64,000 nt of DNA from an uncultured Pseudomonas sp. (GTDB lineage: Bacteria; Pseudomonadota; Gammaproteobacteria; Pseudomonadales; Pseudomonadaceae). Positions 43,175-53,600 of this stretch are shown here, one piece after another. The notes below the pieces were generated by a model, which searched no databases, was not told the DNA's origin, and worked only from the letters and a program-made list of their open reading frames with translations. How positions within the stretch are numbered: position 1 is the first letter of the stretch; each line of letters begins with the position of its first letter. Both the position numbers and the translations under genes were made by a program. Where the stretch lies: NCBI RefSeq assembly GCF_943846705.1, contig NZ_OX044366.1, positions 1,426,001-1,490,000 on the forward strand, read 5' to 3'.

Positions 43175-43269
43175 AATGCAAGCGGGGTTGGCGCTAAAGC
43201 GTCAACCCCGTTGGTGGCCTGTCTGCCCCGCAGCAAGCAGGAGTCTGCCGCTTAATCCTGTAAGGCGAG

Positions 43270-43479
43270 TCAGGCGCTGTGGCGATTATGCAGTTCGAAT
43301 TGTTCGTGGCCATCGTCCCAGCCTGCTTCCCAGGCGGCGATCAATACATCGGCGGCGAGCGCGCGTGGAGTGTTGGTTTGCCCGGTTAGCCCGGCCATGT
43401 AGCCCTGCTGGTAAGCCTTGTTGAGGCTTTCCAGGCTCCAGTGCTGGTCATCTTCCATGTTGAGGTTGGCGCAGGCCAT
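43270..43479 (-). CDS. Small Rmf/CrpP-fold-like protein
   Basis: A 69-residue protein. The centre (AYQQGYMAGLTGQTNTPRAL, then IAAWEAGWDDGHEQ) has the spacing of the ribosome modulation factor and CrpP family (xAYxxGYxAGxxG ... xxWxxGW). Rmf dimerises ribosomes in stationary phase; CrpP-like proteins are of debated function. The start at 43479 has a weak ribosome site; MEDDQHW, seven codons in, is possible. It lies alone between the amidase and gshA genes. Confidence 0.65.
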   Translation of the reverse strand: MACANLNMEDDQHWSLESLNKAYQQGYMAGLTGQTNTPRALAADVLIAAWEAGWDDGHEQFELHNRHSA

Positions 43480-43593
43480 AGCGGCAGCTCGCAGTTAATT
43501 CACCTGTGCAATGCTAGCCGCATAGGCCGAACGAGACTGCGCCGCCGATCCCGCTTTTGCCACCGCTGGCAGTTTATGTGATGCAGTTGGCAA

Positions 43594-43619
43594 AGTGCCG
43601 GCGGGGTCACGCCGGCACT
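43594..43619 (-). terminator. Hairpin terminator after gshA
   Basis: AGTGCCGGCG and its exact complement form a 10-bp stem with a 6-base loop; on the minus strand it ends CACTTTG. It lies 27 bp past the gshA stop. Confidence 0.65.
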
Positions 43620-43645
43620 GGCCTGGGCCTTAAGGCTGTTGCTGT

Positions 43646-45226
43646 TTAAACCGCCGGTGCGAGGATGCTGGCCTGATAGGCTGCGGCAAAGCTGTCGAAG
43701 TCGCCTTCTTCTTGGGCTTCTATCTCGGCCTGGGCTTGCAGTGACTGAGCCGCGCGGGCTTCGAAGCTCGCCTGTTGCTCGGCGCTTAATGGTTGGCTGC
43801 GGAAGTACTCGGCGTGCAGTTTGCTCTGGCGCATGGCGAACTCGCTGAAGTTCAGGCCCTGTTGCAACTGTGCGAGCACTTGCGCGGACGGCGTCAGACT
43901 GGGGTCGACGACCTTAGCCTGTTGTGCCTGCAAGGCTTGGCGGTGGGTGTTGCCGCCCTGGTTCTGGTCGAGCAACTCGGCCAGCGGCAGGATCTGCTCA
44001 AGCAGTTCGCTGGCCCAGGTCTGCAGCGCCACCGGCTGAGCATCGCGCTGCAGTTGCAGGCCTGGACGCCGACCTTCCTTGACCACGCTGAGGAAGTTAT
44101 CAGTGCAGGTATGGCACTCATCGCTCTCCAGCAGCGGGCTGTCCTGCATGGCACAGAACAGCAGGAAAGCATCGAGAAAGCGCGACTCGGTCAGGTCGAT
44201 GCCCACCGGCAGGAACGGATTGATGTCCAGGCAGCGCACTTCAACATACTGCACGCCACGGGCCATCAGCGCCTGGATAGGGCGCTCACCGCTGTCGGTT
44301 ACGCGCTTGGGGCGGATGTTCGAGTAGTACTCATTTTCGATCTGCAGAACGTGAGTGTTCAGCTGCAGCCATTCGCCATCTTTTTTCGCGCCGATATCGA
44401 CATAGGGCGGGTAAGGCGTGCCGACGGCCAGGCGCAGGCTGTCGGTGTAGCTCTGCAGGTCGTTGTAGCAGGGGGTCAAATCAGCCTGGGCATTGCTCTG
44501 GTAGCCCAGGTCGCTCATGCGCAAGCTGGTAGCGTAGGGCAGGTAAAGCGTCTCGGCGTCGAGTTCTTCAAGCTGATGCGGATTACCGCGCATAAAACTT
44601 TTATGCAGGGCCGGCGAGGCACCGAATAGGTACATCAAGAGCCAGCTGTAGCGGCGGAAGTTACGGATCAAGGCGATATAGCGCGCCGATTGGTAATCGC
44701 GTGCGCTGCTGGTGTCGCCCTCCGCCTGCTGTTGCAGCTGCCACAGCGCTTCCGGCAGGGAAAAGTTGTAATGGATGCCGGCGATGCATTGCATGGTCTT
44801 GCCGTAACGCAGCGCCAAACCCTTGCGGTAGACGTACTTGAGCTCGCCGATATGCGAGCTGCCGTAGCGCGCGATAGGGATCGTCTCTTCGTCCGGCAGC
44901 GCGCACGGCATCGACGGGCTCCACAGGTATTCGTCGTCGAGCTTGCTGTAGGCGAAACGGTGAATCTGCTCAAGCTCAGCCAGGGTCGCTGCCGGATCAG
45001 CCACGGCCGGGGTGATGAACTCCAGCAGCGATTCGGAATAATCGGTGGTGATCTGCGCGTGCGTCAGCGCCGAGCCGAGGGTTGTCGGGTGCGGGGTCAG
45101 GGCGAGCTGAGCGTCGCTGTCGACGCGCAGGCATTCGCGCTCGATACCGTGCAGGCACTGGGACAGCAGGGGGAGGTTGGCCGGCTCAGCCAGGAGGGTC
45201 ATGCGGCGGGAAAGAAGGTCGCTCAA
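43646..45226 (-). CDS. gshA: Glutamate-cysteine ligase
   Basis: A 526-residue gammaproteobacterial-type glutamate-cysteine ligase, the ATP-dependent first step of glutathione synthesis in the cytosol. It has GIERECLRVDSDAQLALTPH near the N terminus with the metal-binding Glu residues, TTDYSESLLEFITP, MQCIAGIHYNFSLP and VEVRCLDINPF. The length matches the family. It heads the block that in PAO1 runs PA5203 to PA5192. The 203-bp gap before the thioesterase gene makes it a separate transcription unit. Confidence 0.96.
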   Translation of the reverse strand: MSDLLSRRMTLLAEPANLPLLSQCLHGIERECLRVDSDAQLALTPHPTTLGSALTHAQITTDYSESLLEFITPAVADPAATLAELEQIHRFAYSKLDDEYLWSPSMPCALPDEETIPIARYGSSHIGELKYVYRKGLALRYGKTMQCIAGIHYNFSLPEALWQLQQQAEGDTSSARDYQSARYIALIRNFRRYSWLLMYLFGASPALHKSFMRGNPHQLEELDAETLYLPYATSLRMSDLGYQSNAQADLTPCYNDLQSYTDSLRLAVGTPYPPYVDIGAKKDGEWLQLNTHVLQIENEYYSNIRPKRVTDSGERPIQALMARGVQYVEVRCLDINPFLPVGIDLTESRFLDAFLLFCAMQDSPLLESDECHTCTDNFLSVVKEGRRPGLQLQRDAQPVALQTWASELLEQILPLAELLDQNQGGNTHRQALQAQQAKVVDPSLTPSAQVLAQLQQGLNFSEFAMRQSKLHAEYFRSQPLSAEQQASFEARAAQSLQAQAEIEAQEEGDFDSFAAAYQASILAPAV

Positions 45227-45429
45227 GGTGGTTTCCTAGCTGGCAGGTGCCGAATATGTGAGGCAATTTGCACAATATGGGGTGCGTGTCTGCACTCTTC
45301 AAGTGGTGAGAGTTTACCCGCAGTGTCCTTGAGCGGATTGGCCAGAGGCGTCATGCGCCACCGGCCCAGATAACCGTTCTGCGGATTATAGCTGCGGCTA
45401 ACCGCAGCTATGCATCTGGTCATGGCGGC

Positions 45430-45816
45430 TCAGAGGCAGGCGAAGGTGCCTTGCGCCTTGGCGATCAGCTTGTCTTCCTGCCATACCTCGGCTTCGACCA
45501 CCTGGGTGCGGCGACCGGCGTGCAGCACTTTGGCGTGGCACAGCACGTTACCTTCAGCAACCGGGCGAATGTAGTTGATCTTGCACTCCAGGGTGACACT
45601 GCTCGGGCCTCCATCCCCAAGGCTGTGGCTGGCCTGACCCATGGCGGTGTCAATCAGCGAGAACAGCGCACCGCCATGCAGCTTGCCGTGTAAGTTGCGC
45701 AGCTCGTCGGTGAGGGTCAGGCGCACACGTGCCTCGCCGCCGCCGACCTGCAGAATATTCAGGCCGAGCAGGCGGGAAAAGGCGCTGCTGGTGCCGGCAG
45801 AGCTTGAGTCACTCAT
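45430..45816 (-). CDS. PaaI-family hotdog-fold thioesterase
   Basis: A 128-residue hotdog thioesterase acting on acyl-CoA type substrates. It has the family strip LHGKLHGGALFSLIDTAMGQA (from about residue 43; the catalytic acid is the Asp) and VTLECKINYIRPVAEGNV. The physiological substrate is unknown. The start overlaps the tex stop by four bases (ATGA), so it is translated with tex as an operon. Confidence 0.9.
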   Translation of the reverse strand: MSDSSSAGTSSAFSRLLGLNILQVGGGEARVRLTLTDELRNLHGKLHGGALFSLIDTAMGQASHSLGDGGPSSVTLECKINYIRPVAEGNVLCHAKVLHAGRRTQVVEAEVWQEDKLIAKAQGTFACL

Positions 45817-48137
45817 TTTTTCAACTGCTTGGCATTGGCAAACAACGCTGCCATGCCGCCGTTGGCCGGGGCGGGCTTATCTTGGCTGGAATGGCGCTCG
45901 CTGCGCGGCGCATTGCCGGCCGGCTTACCGCCGCGTGCACCGCCGCGTGGGCCTTCGACCTTCTCGCCGGGAGTGTCGCCCATGCGCATGGACAGGGCGA
46001 TGCGGTTGCGCGGGATGTCGACTTCCATCACCTTGACCTTGACCACGTCGCCGGCCTTGACCGCCTCGTGCGGGTCTTTGATGAACTTCTCCGACAGCGC
46101 GCTGATGTGCACCAGGCCGTCCTGATGCACGCCGATGTCGACGAAGGCACCGAAGTTGGTCACGTTGGTCACCACGCCTTCGAGCATCATGCCGAGCTTA
46201 AGGTCGTTAAGGGTTTCTACGCCTTCCTGGAATTCGGCGGTCTTGAACTCCGGGCGCGGGTCGCGGCCGGGTTTTTCCAGCTCACTCAAAATGTCGCCGA
46301 TGGTCACCAGGCCGAACTTGTCATCGGTGAACTGCTTGGGGTCGAGGCGCTTGAGAAAACCCGAGTCGCCGATCAGCGAGCGGATATCGCGGCCGGTATC
46401 GGCGGCAATGCGCTGCACCAGCGGGTAGGTCTCCGGGTGCACGGCGGAGGCATCCAGCGGGTTGCTGCCGTTCATCACGCGCAGGAAGCCGGCGGCCTGT
46501 TCGAAGGTTTTGTCACCCAGGCGCGGCACCTTAAGCAGCTCGGCGCGGCTGTTAAACGCGCCGTTGGCGTCACGGAAGGCGACGATGTTCTGCGCCAGCG
46601 TGGTGTTCAACCCGGAGATACGCGCGAGCAAGGCGGCGGAGGCGGTGTTCACATCGACGCCGACCGCGTTTACGCAGTCCTCGACCACCGCATCTAGCGA
46701 GCGCGCCAGCTTGAGCTGCGACACGTCGTGCTGGTACTGGCCGACACCGATGGATTTCGGGTCGATTTTCACCAGCTCGGCCAGCGGGTCCTGCAGGCGG
46801 CGGGCGATGGACACCGCGCCGCGCAGCGACACGTCCATGTCCGGGAATTCTTTGGCGGCCAACTCGGACGCCGAGTACACCGAGGCGCCGGCTTCAGACA
46901 CCATGACCTTGGTCAGATTCAGCCCTGGCAGCTTCTTGATCAGCTCGGCGGCCAGCTTGTCGGTCTCGCGGCTGGCGGTGCCGTTACCGATGGAGATCAG
47001 GTCAACGGCATGCTTGGCGCACAGCTTGGCCAGAATCGCCAGGGTGCCGTCCCAGTCATTGCGCGGTGCGTGCGGGTAAACCGTGCTGGTTTCCAGCACT
47101 TTGCCGGTGACGTCGACCACCGCCACCTTGCAGCCGGTGCGCAGGCCCGGATCGAGCGCCAGGGTGGCGCGCGGCCCGGCCGGGGCGGCCAACAGCAGGT
47201 CATGCAGGTTACGGGCAAAGACGTTGATCGCCTCGGCTTCGGCGCCTTCGCGCAGCTCACCGAACAGGTCGGTTTCCAGGTGGGTGTAAAGCTTGACCTT
47301 CCAGGTCCAGCGCACCACTTCGCCCAGCCATTTGTCCGCAGCGCGGCCGCGCGCGCTGATGCCAAATCGCTCGCCGATCATGCCCTCGCAGGGGTGCATG
47401 GCACCGGGGGTGTCATCGCCGACCTTGAGGCTGGCGCTGAGGATGCCCTCGTTACGGCCACGGAAGATCGCCAGGGCACGGTGCGAGGGTGCGCCCTTGA
47501 ATTTTTCGTCGTGCTCAAAGTAGTCACGGAACTTGGCCCCTTCGTTTTCTTTGCCGGGGATCACGCGGGCGCTGAGGATGGCATGGTCTTTCAGGTAGCT
47601 GCGCAGGCTGGCGAGCAGATTGGCATCCTCGGCAAAGCGCTCCATGAGGATGTACTTGGCACCTTCGAGCACGGCCTTGATATCGGCAAAGCCTTTTTCC
47701 GCGTCGATAAAGCGCTCGGCTTCGGTTTCCGGGGTCAGGCTTGGGTCGTTGAACAGGGCATCGGCTAACTCGCCCAGACCAGCTTCCAGGGCAATCTGGC
47801 CCTTGGTGCGGCGCTTCTGCTTAAACGGCAGGTAAAGGTCTTCGAGGCGGGTTTTGGTTTCGGCCAAATTTATTTCGCGGGTAAGCTCGGCGGTCAGTTT
47901 GCCCTGCTCCTCGATGCTGGCGAGGATGCTGGCGCGGCGGTCGTCGAGTTCGCGCAGGTAGCGCAGGCGCTCTTCGAGGTTACGCAGTTGCGTGTCATCC
48001 AGGCTGCCGGTGACCTCTTTGCGGTAGCGCGCGATAAACGGCACGGTTGAGCCTTCATCGAGCAGCGCCACGGCGGCGGCGACCTGTTGCGGGCGTACGC
48101 CCAGTTCTTCGGCGATGCGGTTGTTGATGCTGAGCAT
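45813..48137 (-). CDS. tex: RNA-binding transcription accessory protein Tex
   Basis: A 774-residue Tex protein. The helical N-terminal domain opens MLSINNRIAEELGVRPQQV, followed by the YqgF/RNase H-like domain (LALDPGLRTGCKVAVVDV, about 320-440). Helix-hairpin-helix repeats come next (VNTASAALLARISGLN, FNSRAELLKVPRLG), then a C-terminal S1 RNA-binding domain (LEGVVTNVTNFGAFVDIGVH, about 645-715) and a basic Gly/Arg/Lys tail. Tex is an essential or fitness-related transcription factor in several bacteria. I chose the ATG at 48137; an upstream TTG-type start at 48155 adds six residues. Confidence 0.96.
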   Translation of the reverse strand: MLSINNRIAEELGVRPQQVAAAVALLDEGSTVPFIARYRKEVTGSLDDTQLRNLEERLRYLRELDDRRASILASIEEQGKLTAELTREINLAETKTRLEDLYLPFKQKRRTKGQIALEAGLGELADALFNDPSLTPETEAERFIDAEKGFADIKAVLEGAKYILMERFAEDANLLASLRSYLKDHAILSARVIPGKENEGAKFRDYFEHDEKFKGAPSHRALAIFRGRNEGILSASLKVGDDTPGAMHPCEGMIGERFGISARGRAADKWLGEVVRWTWKVKLYTHLETDLFGELREGAEAEAINVFARNLHDLLLAAPAGPRATLALDPGLRTGCKVAVVDVTGKVLETSTVYPHAPRNDWDGTLAILAKLCAKHAVDLISIGNGTASRETDKLAAELIKKLPGLNLTKVMVSEAGASVYSASELAAKEFPDMDVSLRGAVSIARRLQDPLAELVKIDPKSIGVGQYQHDVSQLKLARSLDAVVEDCVNAVGVDVNTASAALLARISGLNTTLAQNIVAFRDANGAFNSRAELLKVPRLGDKTFEQAAGFLRVMNGSNPLDASAVHPETYPLVQRIAADTGRDIRSLIGDSGFLKRLDPKQFTDDKFGLVTIGDILSELEKPGRDPRPEFKTAEFQEGVETLNDLKLGMMLEGVVTNVTNFGAFVDIGVHQDGLVHISALSEKFIKDPHEAVKAGDVVKVKVMEVDIPRNRIALSMRMGDTPGEKVEGPRGGARGGKPAGNAPRSERHSSQDKPAPANGGMAALFANAKQLKK

Positions 48138-48362
48138 ATAAAAAGCTACCCACACGGATACGAAAAACCGGCCACGCAGACCACGGGCCAGACACGAAAG
48201 CCGCGCATTATAAACACTGCCCGCCAGTGCACCGGGAACCGTACTGGGAAAAATCTGCTAACAATGGCCTGCACGTCGGCTGCGGCTCCTGAGCCATAAT
48301 GCTGGCAATTGCACACTGCCAGCGCGTCCGCGCCCGGCGGATGCCTGGTCAAGGAGCCCTGA

Positions 48363-49097
48363 ATGAGCAGCACTGCACTTCCTGTTGAAGGCGAAAAAAT
48401 CCTTATCGTCGACGACGACGCCCGCCTGCGCCGCTTGCTTGAGCGCTTCTTCGACGAGCAGGGCTACCGCGTGCGCGCTGTGGAAAACGTCGAGCAGATG
48501 GACCGCCTGCTGTCGCGTGAACTGTTCAACTTGGTGGTGCTGGATCTGATGCTGCCGGGCGAGGATGGCATGTCCGCCTGCCGCCGCCTGCGCGAAGCAA
48601 ACAATCAGGTGCCGATCATCATGCTCACCGCCAAGGGCGATGAAGCCAGCCGGATTCAGGGCTTGGAGATCGGCGCCGACGATTACCTGGCCAAGCCGTT
48701 CAACCCGCGCGAGTTGCTGGCGCGGATCAAGGCTGTGCTACGCCGCCAGGCGCCGGTGGTGCCGGGTGCGCCGGGCAGCGAAGATGAAAGCGTGAGCTTC
48801 GGTGAGTACGAATTGTCCCTGGCCACCCGCGAACTGAAGAAGGGTGACGAGGTGCACATGCTCACCACCGGTGAGTTCGCCGTGCTCAAGGCCCTGGTGC
48901 AGCACGCGCGCGAGCCGCTGACCCGCGACAAGCTGATGAACCTGGCCCGTGGTCGTGAGTGGGATGCGCTGGAGCGCTCCATCGATGTACAGATCTCGCG
49001 GCTGCGCCGGCTGATCGAACCGGACCCGTCCAAACCGCGCTATATCCAGACGGTCTGGGGCGTGGGTTATGTGTTTGTGCCGGACGGTAATAAATAA
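48363..49097 (+). CDS. ompR: OmpR-family response regulator (AmgR)
   Basis: A 244-residue two-component regulator. The receiver (about 10-125) has ILIVDDDARLRRLL, the acceptor Asp in LVVLDLMLPGEDG, MLTAKGDE and LAKPFNPREL. The OmpR/PhoB winged helix (about 145-240) has EVHMLTTGEFAVLKALVQHA and the end YIQTVWGVGYVFVPDG. AAGGAG precedes the ATG. In P. aeruginosa this pair (AmgRS, PA5200/PA5199) answers membrane stress and aminoglycosides. A 140-bp hairpin element begins at the base after the stop, unlike the tight ompR-envZ junction in many bacteria. Confidence 0.94.
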   Translation: MSSTALPVEGEKILIVDDDARLRRLLERFFDEQGYRVRAVENVEQMDRLLSRELFNLVVLDLMLPGEDGMSACRRLREANNQVPIIMLTAKGDEASRIQGLEIGADDYLAKPFNPRELLARIKAVLRRQAPVVPGAPGSEDESVSFGEYELSLATRELKKGDEVHMLTTGEFAVLKALVQHAREPLTRDKLMNLARGREWDALERSIDVQISRLRRLIEPDPSKPRYIQTVWGVGYVFVPDGNK

Positions 49098-49237
49098 CAG
49101 GCCGCTGAAAAACTACCTACGTTGCCGATACGGCGTTAAAAACAGGCTCGGAATGCTCATTTACAGCTCGTAAACTCCGCTTCCTCGCCTGTTTTTGCCT
49201 TGCCTCGGCTGCCTCGCCTACATTTTTCAACGGCCTG
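49098..49237 (+). repeat. Dispersed long-hairpin repeat, copy 2 (between ompR and envZ)
   Basis: A 140-bp imperfect palindrome from the base after the ompR stop to 10 bases before the envZ ATG. The outer arms CAGGCCGCTGAAAAA and TTTTTCAACGGCCTG pair at 14 of 15 positions. The inner stem ends AAAAACAGGC and GCCTGTTTTT are perfect, and the tip has TTTAC/GTAAA. The core matches copies 1 and 3. It would fold in the ompR-envZ transcript and could lower or uncouple envZ translation. Confidence 0.85.
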
Positions 49238-49247
49238 ATAACCTGCC

Positions 49248-50561
49248 ATGAAAACCCCGCTGTGGTTCCCGCAAAGCTTCTTCGCCCGCACCTTGTGGCT
49301 GGTGCTGGTGGTCGTGCTGTTCTCCAAGGCGCTGACCCTGGTTTATCTGATGATGAACGAGGACGTGCTGGTTGACCGCCAGTACAGCCACGGCGCAGCG
49401 CTGACCTTGCGCGCCTATTGGGCGGCAGACCCGGAAGACCGCGCCACCATTGCCGAGGCCGCCGGGTTGACGCGGGTGCCGCATGAGCAGGTGCCGGCCA
49501 CCGAGCAGCACTGGCCGTATAGCGAGATTTTTGCGCGGCAGATGCAGACCGAGCTGGGTCCGGAAACCGAGGTTAGGGTGCGCGCCAAGAGCCCGCCGGC
49601 GCTCTGGGTGCATGCGCCGGCTTTGGGTGATGACTGGCTGAAAGTGCCGCTCTACCCGCATCCGCTGCGTGGCCAGCGCATCTGGAGCGTGCTCGGCTGG
49701 TTTCTGGCCATCGGTTTGCTGTCGACGGCGGCCGCCTGGATTTTCGTCAGCCAGCTGAATGCGCCGCTGAAGCGCCTGGTGTTTGCCGCCCGGCAACTCG
49801 GCAAGGGCCGTAGCGTGCGCTTGCCGATCAGTGATACGCCGAGCGAGATGGCCGAGGTGTACCGCGCCTTCAATCAGATGGCCGAAGACGTCGAGCAGGC
49901 CGCCCGCGAGCGTGAGCTGATGCTCGCCGGGGTGTCGCATGACCTGCGTACGCCGCTGACCCGGCTGCGCCTGTCGATGGAGTTTCTGCACACCGATTCG
50001 GAGCTGACCGAAGACATGGTGCGCGATATCGAGGACATGGACGCGATCCTCGACCAGTTCCTCGCCTTTATCCGCGATGGCCGTGACGAACCGCTGGAAC
50101 AGCTCGATCTGCTTGAGCTGATCCGCGAAGTGGTCGCGCCCTACAACCAGAAGCAGGAAATGGTGCGGCTGTGCCTGGAGCCTGTACCGGCCTTTCCGCT
50201 GCGCCGGGTGTCGCTCAAACGCTTGCTGGTCAACTTGATTGAAAACGCCCTGCGCTACGGTGGCAATGCCGTAGAGGTGGCGGTTTCGCTGTCGGGTGAT
50301 CACAGCGCGCCCTACGTGGTGCTGAGTGTGCTCGATCGCGGCCAGGGGATTGATCCGGCTGAGCTGGGCAGCATCATCAACCCCTTTATTCGCGGCGACC
50401 GCGCCCGTGGCGGCCAGGGCGCGGGGTTGGGGCTGGCCATCGTCAAGCGCATCGCTGCATTGCATGGTGGCAGTGTCGAATTGCGCAACCGCTCAGGCGG
50501 CGGACTAGAGGCGCGGGTCTGTCTACCGCTGGGTTTGCTGTTACCGCGCGACGCGGTGTAG
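49248..50561 (+). CDS. envZ: EnvZ-family sensor histidine kinase (AmgS)
   Basis: A 437-residue membrane kinase. TM1 (about 15-38, LWLVLVVVLFSKALTLVYLM) and TM2 (about 145-168) flank a periplasmic domain of about 105 residues. HAMP follows (NAPLKRLVFAARQLGKGRSV), then HisKA with AGVSHDLRTPLTRLRLSMEF and HATPase with NLIENALRYGG, DRGQGID and GAGLGLAIVKRI. It pairs with the upstream OmpR. The ATG has no clear Shine-Dalgarno and comes 10 bases after the hairpin element, so expression may depend on read-through from ompR. Confidence 0.94.
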   Translation: MKTPLWFPQSFFARTLWLVLVVVLFSKALTLVYLMMNEDVLVDRQYSHGAALTLRAYWAADPEDRATIAEAAGLTRVPHEQVPATEQHWPYSEIFARQMQTELGPETEVRVRAKSPPALWVHAPALGDDWLKVPLYPHPLRGQRIWSVLGWFLAIGLLSTAAAWIFVSQLNAPLKRLVFAARQLGKGRSVRLPISDTPSEMAEVYRAFNQMAEDVEQAARERELMLAGVSHDLRTPLTRLRLSMEFLHTDSELTEDMVRDIEDMDAILDQFLAFIRDGRDEPLEQLDLLELIREVVAPYNQKQEMVRLCLEPVPAFPLRRVSLKRLLVNLIENALRYGGNAVEVAVSLSGDHSAPYVVLSVLDRGQGIDPAELGSIINPFIRGDRARGGQGAGLGLAIVKRIAALHGGSVELRNRSGGGLEARVCLPLGLLLPRDAV

Positions 50562-50628
50562 AAACCTCTGGCATGCTGTGCCTGTAACGCTGAACTATGC
50601 TTCAACGGCGCCATGACATGAGGTCAGC

Positions 50629-53600
50629 ATGCCTGCAGCTCCAGAACGCCTTTCACCATGGACGTGGTTGCTGCCGCTGCCACTGCTTCATCTGGCCACT
50701 TGGCTATCCTTGGCTACCCAGTTCACTCACGGGGCAGCACTCTGGTACCCGACGTTTGCTCTAGCCCTGGTTTTTACCCTGTGGTGGGGCCCGCGGGTGC
50801 TGCTGGCGGTGTACCTCAATGCCCTGTTGTCGATCCCGTTGTGGGGGCTGGAGTGGCAGTGGGCGGCGCTCTATGCCCTGCCGGAAACCCTTGGTGTGGC
50901 GCTGGCCTGGGCGTTGTTGCGGCTGCGCCCGTTTGATCCGGCCTTGCCCGACCTCAGTCATATGGCGCGCTTTATCCTACTTGGCGTGCTGTTGCCCACC
51001 ATGCCTGTGGCGTTAGGGGTACAGGGTAATCTCTGGGTGCTCGGTCATGCCGCAACGTCGGAGCTGCTACCCGGTAGCGTGACCCTGTGGCTGGCCGACA
51101 GCCTGACCGCTCTAGCCATCGCCACACCCTTGTTGGCTTATCTAACGCCCATGCTGCGTCGCCGAGGCTGGTTAGCCACTTCGGCGCTGAGTGGCGCTCA
51201 GCACGTGCCGGTAATACTTCGTCAGCTGCCGCCTTGGCCATTGCTGCTTTTGCTGTTAGCCGGGATGCCCTGGCTGCTTGGGGTCTTGCCGTTGACGCTC
51301 AACTTGCCGCTTATCGGCGTCATGGCGCTTGGCCTGGCGCTGGTGTGGGGGGTTGCCGGAGGCGTCTGCGGGGCACTGCTGAGCGTGTTGCTGGTGCTGA
51401 TTCTGCCCTTGCTGAGTGGTTTGATGGATACGGCGGCCTGGATCAGTCCGCCGCGCTTGGAACTGCACTTCAGTGTGCTGTTGTTTATGCTCGCGGCGCT
51501 GTTGGTGGGGCGTAGCCTCAGTGATCTGCGTCAGGCGCTGGCGCGCAGTGCACAAATACAGCAGCAACTGGCCCTGGCCAATCTAGCCTTTGAGGCCAGC
51601 CCGCTGGGGGTGATTATTGCCGACGCGCGGCAGCCGACCTTGCCGATGATCTATTGCAACCCCGCGTTCGAGCAGGTCACGGGTTACAGCCGTGAGGAGA
51701 TCCAGGGTAAAAATTGGGGCTTTCTGCTCGGCGCTGACCAGCAACAGCAGGCGCTGAGTCGCCTGCGCAAAGCCGTGCGCGAAGGCACGGGCTGCGATGT
51801 GGTCGTGCGCAGCTACCGGAAGAACGGCGAACCGTTTTGGAGTGAGCTCACCCTCGCGCCGATGCGTGATGAGTTGGGCATTAGCCATTACGTCGCCATC
51901 CAGAGCGATGTGACCGCTCGCGAACAACTGGCAAGCCAAGTGCACGCACAGCGCGAGGAGTTGCTCAAGCAGAGCTTCCTGTCCAGCCAGACCGAGCACA
52001 TCGCCGACCTGGGTGGCTGGGTGTTGAATGTGGCGCAACAGACCATGGACTGGAGCCCTGGCTGCTTTCGCATCTACGAGCTGGACCCCAGAAATGGCAC
52101 CCCAGACCTGCAAGAAACCTTGAGCTATCTGGATGCCAGTGGGCGGGTGCTCGCTGAACAGGTTCTGCAACAACTGGTTGATGGGTTAGAGCACTTCGAT
52201 ATTGAAGTGCGTTTGCTCACGGCCAAGGGTAACGCGCGCTGGTTGCGGATTCGCGGCGTCAGCGAGCGCGATGGGGCTGAGCTGGTGCGGGTGTATGGGG
52301 CGCTGCAGGATGTCAGTGCGCGCAAGCATGCGGAGCAGCAACTGCGCGAGCGGGATGAGCACCTGCGGCTGTTCTTCGAGGCACCGTTGATCGGCATGGC
52401 CCTGACCAGTCAGAGCTTCGCCTGGGAGGAGGTCAACCATAAGCTGTGCAGTATTCTCGGGCGTGGCCGTGACGAGTTAATGGCCTGTAGCTGGGAAAGC
52501 TTGTCACTGCAGGAGGACTTGCTGAGCGAGCAACCGCTGCTGGACCAGGTGCTCAACGGCGAGCGCGAAGGCTTCGAGCTGGAGAAGCGCTTTCGGCGTG
52601 TCGATGGCAGCCTGGTGCATACCCGAGTCAGCTTGCGTGCGGTGCGGCATAGCACGGGGCGAGTGTTGATGTTCCTGCTGCTGGTTGAAGATATCAGCCA
52701 GCGCCTGCAGGCCGAGGCGCGTTATCGCACCATTGTTGAGAATGCGCCCGAAGCGATCATGCTCTTTGATCTGCAAGGCAAAGTGGTCGAATGCAACGAC
52801 AATGCCCTGCGTCTGCTGCGCTATAGCCGCGAAGAAATCGCCAGTAAGCATGTAATTGACCTGAGCCAAAGCCAGCAGGTAGATGGTCAGTTGACTGCCG
52901 AATTGGGCAAGATTTACTTCGAGCAAGTACTGGCCGGCGAAGCACCGGTATTCGATTGGCTGATCATTGACAGCAAAGGCCGGCAGATCCCCTGCGAGGT
53001 GCATCTGGTATTGATGCCCGGCGAGCCGGCGATGATTCGCTGCAGCATCACCGATATCTCTGACCGCCAGCGTTATCAGCGCGAAATTGAGCGGTTGGCC
53101 TTTAGCGATGAACTCACCGGGTTGCCCAATCGACGCTTGCTGCTCGATCGCCTGCAACACGCGATGGACCGTGAGCTGCGTGAGCGCACGTTGGGCGCGC
53201 TGCTGTTTATTGACCTTGATCACTTCAAAACAGTGAACGACAGTCTGGGGCACCTGGTCGGTGACGGCCTGCTGCGTGAGGTGTCCGTGCGTCTGGCCAG
53301 TAGCTTGCGCGCCGAAGACACGCTGGCGCGGATGGGCGGCGACGAGTTTGTGGTGCTGCTTGAGGGGCTCGACAGCAACCCGCAACTGGCGGCCAAAGCG
53401 GCGGCAATCACGGCAGAAAAACTGCTGAAAAGTCTGCTCGGCAGTTGCTGGGTCGACGGCCATGAATTAACCATCAGTGCCAGTATCGGCATTGCCCTGC
53501 ATCCGTTTGGCAATGAGGTGGCCGCCGATGTGCTGAAACAGGCGGACACTGCCATGTATCAAGCCAAGCAGGGCGGCCGTAATGCGTTGCACTTCTTCGC

